NCBI GenBank assembly: GCA_902540655.1
Contig: CACBNQ010000006.1
Span: 1-64,000 of the forward strand
Reading direction: 5' to 3'
DNA length: 64,000 nt
From: an uncultured Alphaproteobacteria bacterium
GTDB taxonomy: Bacteria > Pseudomonadota > Alphaproteobacteria > Rhodobacterales > Rhodobacteraceae
Position numbers and translations under genes: made by a program
Shown here: piece after piece, positions 61,354 through 64,000 of the stretch
Layout: each line of letters begins with the position of its first letter
How positions within the stretch are numbered: position 1 is the first letter of the stretch
Notes under the pieces: generated by a model
What the model saw: only the letters and a program-made list of their open reading frames with translations
Databases searched by the model: none
What the model was told of the DNA's origin: nothing

Positions 61354-62733
61354 ATGAAAATTATAGTTTGTGGTGCCGGTCAAGTTGGATTGCAAATAGC
61401 AAAGCATCTTTCTGATGAAAGAATGGACGTAATAGTTATCGATAAATCGTCAGACTTAATTAAAAAAGTAGTTGATGAGCTAGATGTTTCTGCTGTCTGT
61501 GGCTATGCTTCGTATCCAAACGTTTTGGAACGCGCTGGAGCACATGATGCAGATATGATTATCGCTGCTACACTGTCTGATGAAGTTAATATGGTTACTT
61601 GCCAAATTGCACATTCTATATTTTCTATCCCTAGAAAGATTGCCAGAATCAGATCAAATTTTTATCTTGAAGAAAATTATTCCAGTTATTATCGTTCTGA
61701 TCATCTTCCAATAGATGAGATAATATCACCCGAGAGGGAGATTGCTGAAGGTTTATTGAAACGGTTAGAGGTTCCTGTCGCTTTTGAAGCTACAGAATTT
61801 TTAGATGGGTCTGCTGTCTTGATTGGACTCACTTTAAAAGAAGAGTGTGCAGTGTTATCAACCCCTTTAAGGCAGTTATCAGAGCTTTTTTCCACTCTAA
61901 ATGCTATTGTGGTTGGAATAAGAAGGGGTAATAACCTTTTTGTTCCAGATCCTGAAGATGAATTGCAACCAAACGACAATATTTATATTTTTAGCGACAA
62001 AAAAGATCTAAGTCGTACGATTGAGATTTTTGACAAAAAAAGCTTTATTGGTAAGTCAGTCGTAATATTAGGAATGGGAGCTATAGGACAAAATGTAGCT
62101 AAAATGTTAGAAAGTAAGAAAAACGAGGGTATTAATGTTAAGGTTATAGAGAAGTCAAAAGATAGGGCGGTCGATGCAGCTGAGTTGCTGGAGAAGACGG
62201 TTGTTTTGAACGGAGACGGTCTTGATACCGAAACCTTAGACGAAGCAAATGTTGGCCTATCAGATTTCTTTGTAGCTTTAACTGATGATGATAAAACAAA
62301 TTTAATTGCTTGTTCAAAAGCAAAAACATTTGGTTGCAAGTTTACGATGGCACTAATTAATGACCCTTCATTAGATAAAATGATCGCAACGATGGGGATA
62401 GATTCTTTTATTAGCCCAAAGTCGATTACCATCTCATCAATTTTACGTCATATAAGACACGGAATGGTAAGGTCTGTATATTCTGTAGGTGATGGTGAAG
62501 CCGAAGTTTTGGAGTTTCGCGTACTGGAATCTTCGCCCATTGCGGGTAAAACTTTAAAAGACCTAGATTGGCCTAAAGACTCCCTGGTCGGTTTATTAAA
62601 GAAAGATACCGAAGTCTTAGTGCCTAGAGGTAGTACTAGATTCGAAACAGGAGATGTATTAACTGTGTTCTGTTTAAGAGATGATATAAATAAGGTAGAA
62701 AATTTGTTTCAAGTGGGCGTAGACTTTTTTTAA
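61354..62733 (+). CDS. trkA: Trk system potassium transporter TrkA
   Basis: Two TrkA_N domains (IIVCGAGQVGLQIAKHLSDE; VVILGMGAIGQNVAKML) plus TrkA_C regions. Confidence 0.96.
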   Translation: MKIIVCGAGQVGLQIAKHLSDERMDVIVIDKSSDLIKKVVDELDVSAVCGYASYPNVLERAGAHDADMIIAATLSDEVNMVTCQIAHSIFSIPRKIARIRSNFYLEENYSSYYRSDHLPIDEIISPEREIAEGLLKRLEVPVAFEATEFLDGSAVLIGLTLKEECAVLSTPLRQLSELFSTLNAIVVGIRRGNNLFVPDPEDELQPNDNIYIFSDKKDLSRTIEIFDKKSFIGKSVVILGMGAIGQNVAKMLESKKNEGINVKVIEKSKDRAVDAAELLEKTVVLNGDGLDTETLDEANVGLSDFFVALTDDDKTNLIACSKAKTFGCKFTMALINDPSLDKMIATMGIDSFISPKSITISSILRHIRHGMVRSVYSVGDGEAEVLEFRVLESSPIAGKTLKDLDWPKDSLVGLLKKDTEVLVPRGSTRFETGDVLTVFCLRDDINKVENLFQVGVDFF

Positions 62734-62775
62734 AAAAATGCTAATTTAATGATTATTCATCAAGGACACTCGAAA

Positions 62776-63018
62776 ATGGCTTCATCACAATCAAGTTTGC
62801 AAGACACATTTCTTAACTCTGTAAGAAAAAGTAGAAATCCTGTAACGCTTTTTTTGGTCAACGGGGTTAAGCTTCAAGGAGTTATAACTTGGTTTGATAA
62901 CTTTTCTGTTCTTTTAAGGAGAGAGGGAACAGTACAACTTGTCTATAAACATGCTATTTCAACTATTATGCCTTCGCTTCCCATTGATTTATTAGGTGAA
63001 GACAGTGAAGAAGAGTAG
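62776..63018 (+). CDS. hfq: RNA chaperone Hfq
   Basis: [60 protein letters not shown]. Confidence 0.98.
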   Translation: MASSQSSLQDTFLNSVRKSRNPVTLFLVNGVKLQGVITWFDNFSVLLRREGTVQLVYKHAISTIMPSLPIDLLGEDSEEE

Positions 63019-63028
63019 AAAATAGAGT

Positions 63029-64000
63029 TTGCGTACGTATGTTATTTCTGTAATTTTTCAGGACCAACAGAATAAGTATTATAAAGATGATGAATTTTTT
63101 CAATTAGCACGATCATTAAGTGCTTTGAATATAGAAAAAAATTGTGTTATTCGATTGACCAAAAGTCACCCAGCTTTTTTTCTTTCGAAGGGACACTTAA
63201 ATAACATCAGAAATTACGTTGCAGAAAATGATATTGGACTTGTTTTAATCGATAATCCACTGTCTCCTGTTCAACAAAGAAATCTTGAAAAAAAGCTCGT
63301 TGCCAAAGTTCTTGACAGAACTGGTCTGGTTTTAGAGATTTTTGGGAGTAGAGCTCAATCGAAAGAGGGGATGCTTCAAGTAGAACTCGCGCATCTCTTG
63401 CACCAAAAATCACGTTTGGTAAGAAGTTGGACTCATTTAGAAAGGCAGAGAGGGGGGAAAGGATTTCTTGGCGGTCCAGGAGAAACGCAAATTGAATCTG
63501 ACAGAAGAAGTCTGACATCTAAAATAGTTAACATTAGAAAATCTATCAATAAAATTAGAAAGACAAGAAATGTGCAAAGAAACCAAAGATTAAAAAATAG
63601 TATACCTTTGGTGTCCTTTGTTGGTTATACAAACGCTGGCAAATCGACGCTATTCAACGCTTTTCCAAACAAAAAAACAAAGGCAGAAAACAGGCTATTT
63701 TCAACCCTTGATCCTTATTTGAAAAAATGTGGATCACACAAAAAAGAGTATATAATTTCTGACACTGTTGGCTTTATAAGAGATCTACCTACTTCGTTAG
63801 TAATAGCTTTTAGAGCAACACTCGAAGAAATAAGTTTTTCAGACCTTATTGTTCATGTGGTAGATGTGTCAGACGAACTCTCAGATAAGAATGCGGAAGT
63901 GGTCTATAATACTTTAGAGGCATTAGGTGTAGATACTGGAGATAAAAATAGAATTATTGAAGTTCATAACAAAATTGACATTAGTGTTAGTCAAAGGTTT
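63029..64000 (+). CDS. hflX: GTPase HflX, 3'-truncated by window edge (TTG start likely)
   Basis: Frame from 63029 open to the window end: LEIFGSRAQSKEGMLQVELAHL, GPGETQIESDRR, SFVGYTNAGKSTLFNAF; absent from the ORF track because it has no stop in the window. Confidence 0.95.
   Translation, partial: MRTYVISVIFQDQQNKYYKDDEFFQLARSLSALNIEKNCVIRLTKSHPAFFLSKGHLNNIRNYVAENDIGLVLIDNPLSPVQQRNLEKKLVAKVLDRTGLVLEIFGSRAQSKEGMLQVELAHLLHQKSRLVRSWTHLERQRGGKGFLGGPGETQIESDRRSLTSKIVNIRKSINKIRKTRNVQRNQRLKNSIPLVSFVGYTNAGKSTLFNAFPNKKTKAENRLFSTLDPYLKKCGSHKKEYIISDTVGFIRDLPTSLVIAFRATLEEISFSDLIVHVVDVSDELSDKNAEVVYNTLEALGVDTGDKNRIIEVHNKIDISVSQRF

Noticed and set aside
63207-63518. 103-aa minus-strand ORF at the window end
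   Set aside because: Antisense to hflX, whose plus-strand frame is open to the window edge and carries GTPase motifs.

Overview
The window is about 64 kb of AT-rich, densely packed chromosomal sequence. Gene content and order look like a streamlined, probably marine, alphaproteobacterium; the taxon is inferred from synteny only. Blocks in order: (1) dxr(partial)-rseP-bamA-skp-fabZ-lpxA-lpxI-lpxB, envelope/lipid A; (2) on the minus strand gltA, gltX, lexA (with an alphaproteobacterial SOS box), moeA, moaC, trpC/D/G/E, a PpiD/SurA-like chaperone, an aminotransferase, parE, glnA and glnB; (3) tRNA-Leu(UAG), followed by a looser accessory region of about 9 kb (24.9-33.9 kb) with FkbM methyltransferase, 2OG-Fe(II) oxygenase, serine hydrolase, SDR, two small-domain proteins, acetoacetyl-CoA synthetase, a DDAH-family protein and a hotdog thioesterase; (4) tig-clpP-clpX, NDUFA12, mlaD, aat/accC/accB, rne, prfB, bactofilin, bcp, AsmA-like, queA, lpdA, lipA, a RatA/Coq10-like protein, pncC, pgpA, ispF, ispD; (5) ntrB-ntrC-ntrY-ntrX-trkA-hfq-hflX(partial). 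I saw no CRISPR array, transposase, integrase, prophage or rRNA, and I found no convincing undescribed multi-gene system. The most interesting signals are small-scale: rseP with no canonical start but a well-placed SD before ATC; in-frame zero-gap gene junctions (ispD|TAA|ATG|ispF and accB|TAA|ATG|accC|TAA|TTG|aat); a perfect 9-bp inverted repeat abutting the TTG start of parE; NtrC and NtrX both lacking GAFTGA; and apparent absence of lpxD, dusB, mrcA/amiC and comEC from positions where alphaproteobacterial synteny usually places them.
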